A stretch of DNA of 6,634 nt from an uncultured Coriobacteriaceae bacterium (lineage in GTDB: Bacteria > Actinomycetota > Coriobacteriia > Coriobacteriales > UMGS124): the NCBI GenBank assembly GCA_900555105.1, contig USJP01000094.1, positions 1 to 6,634 of the forward strand. The letters are read 5' to 3'. The notes under the pieces were generated by a model, which saw only the letters and a list, made by a program, of their open reading frames with translations, was not told where the DNA came from and did no database searches. A program made the position numbers and the translations under genes. Shown here piece after piece: positions 6,631-6,634 of this stretch (position 1 is the first letter of the stretch; each line of letters begins with the position of its first letter).

Positions 6631-6634
6631 GCTG

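Noticed and set aside
1..6634. CRISPR array, tRNA, rRNA, insertion sequence or attachment site
   Set aside because: No regularly spaced direct repeats, cloverleaf, rRNA-like stretch, transposase or flanking duplication was seen.

Overview
This is a GC-rich bacterial window with dense gene packing, GTG starts and strong Shine-Dalgarno sites. The gene content fits a Gram-positive gut or oral actinobacterium of the Coriobacteriia (Collinsella/Olsenella-like): a FtsX-type export permease, a DUF3990/XRE pair, an OatA-type cell-wall acyltransferase and an Arg/Asp/Gly-rich protein. That placement is an inference from protein style and composition; no rRNA or other marker gene is present.

Layout: (1) bases 3-1556, plus strand, the 3' part of an ABC-transporter permease whose start lies outside the window, closed by a hairpin terminator at 1589-1626. 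(2) Bases 1661-3019, plus strand, a short promoter region with a perfect 16-bp palindrome, then two overlapping genes: a DUF3990 protein (ADP-ribosyltransferase-like, probable toxin) and a protein with a conserved N-terminal domain and a C-terminal XRE helix-turn-helix (probable antitoxin and autorepressor). (3) Bases 3029-5090, minus strand, an acyltransferase-3/SGNH membrane O-acetyltransferase broken by a one-base shift in a run of six C residues; its stop lies only 9 bases from the stop of the HTH gene. (4) Bases 5091-5373, a divergent intergenic region with candidate promoters in both directions, a dyad and two tandem hairpins. (5) Bases 5374-6630, plus strand, a 418-residue protein with an unrecognised folded N-terminal half and a long disordered tail rich in RGG and YDDR repeats.

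Functionally the window looks like independent units side by side, not one pathway. The toxin-antitoxin-like pair is a self-contained module between a permease and a wall-modifying enzyme. The most notable points are that module with its palindromic operator candidate, the homopolymer frameshift in the acyltransferase (phase variation, decay or sequencing error), and the RGG/YDDR protein, whose function I cannot name.
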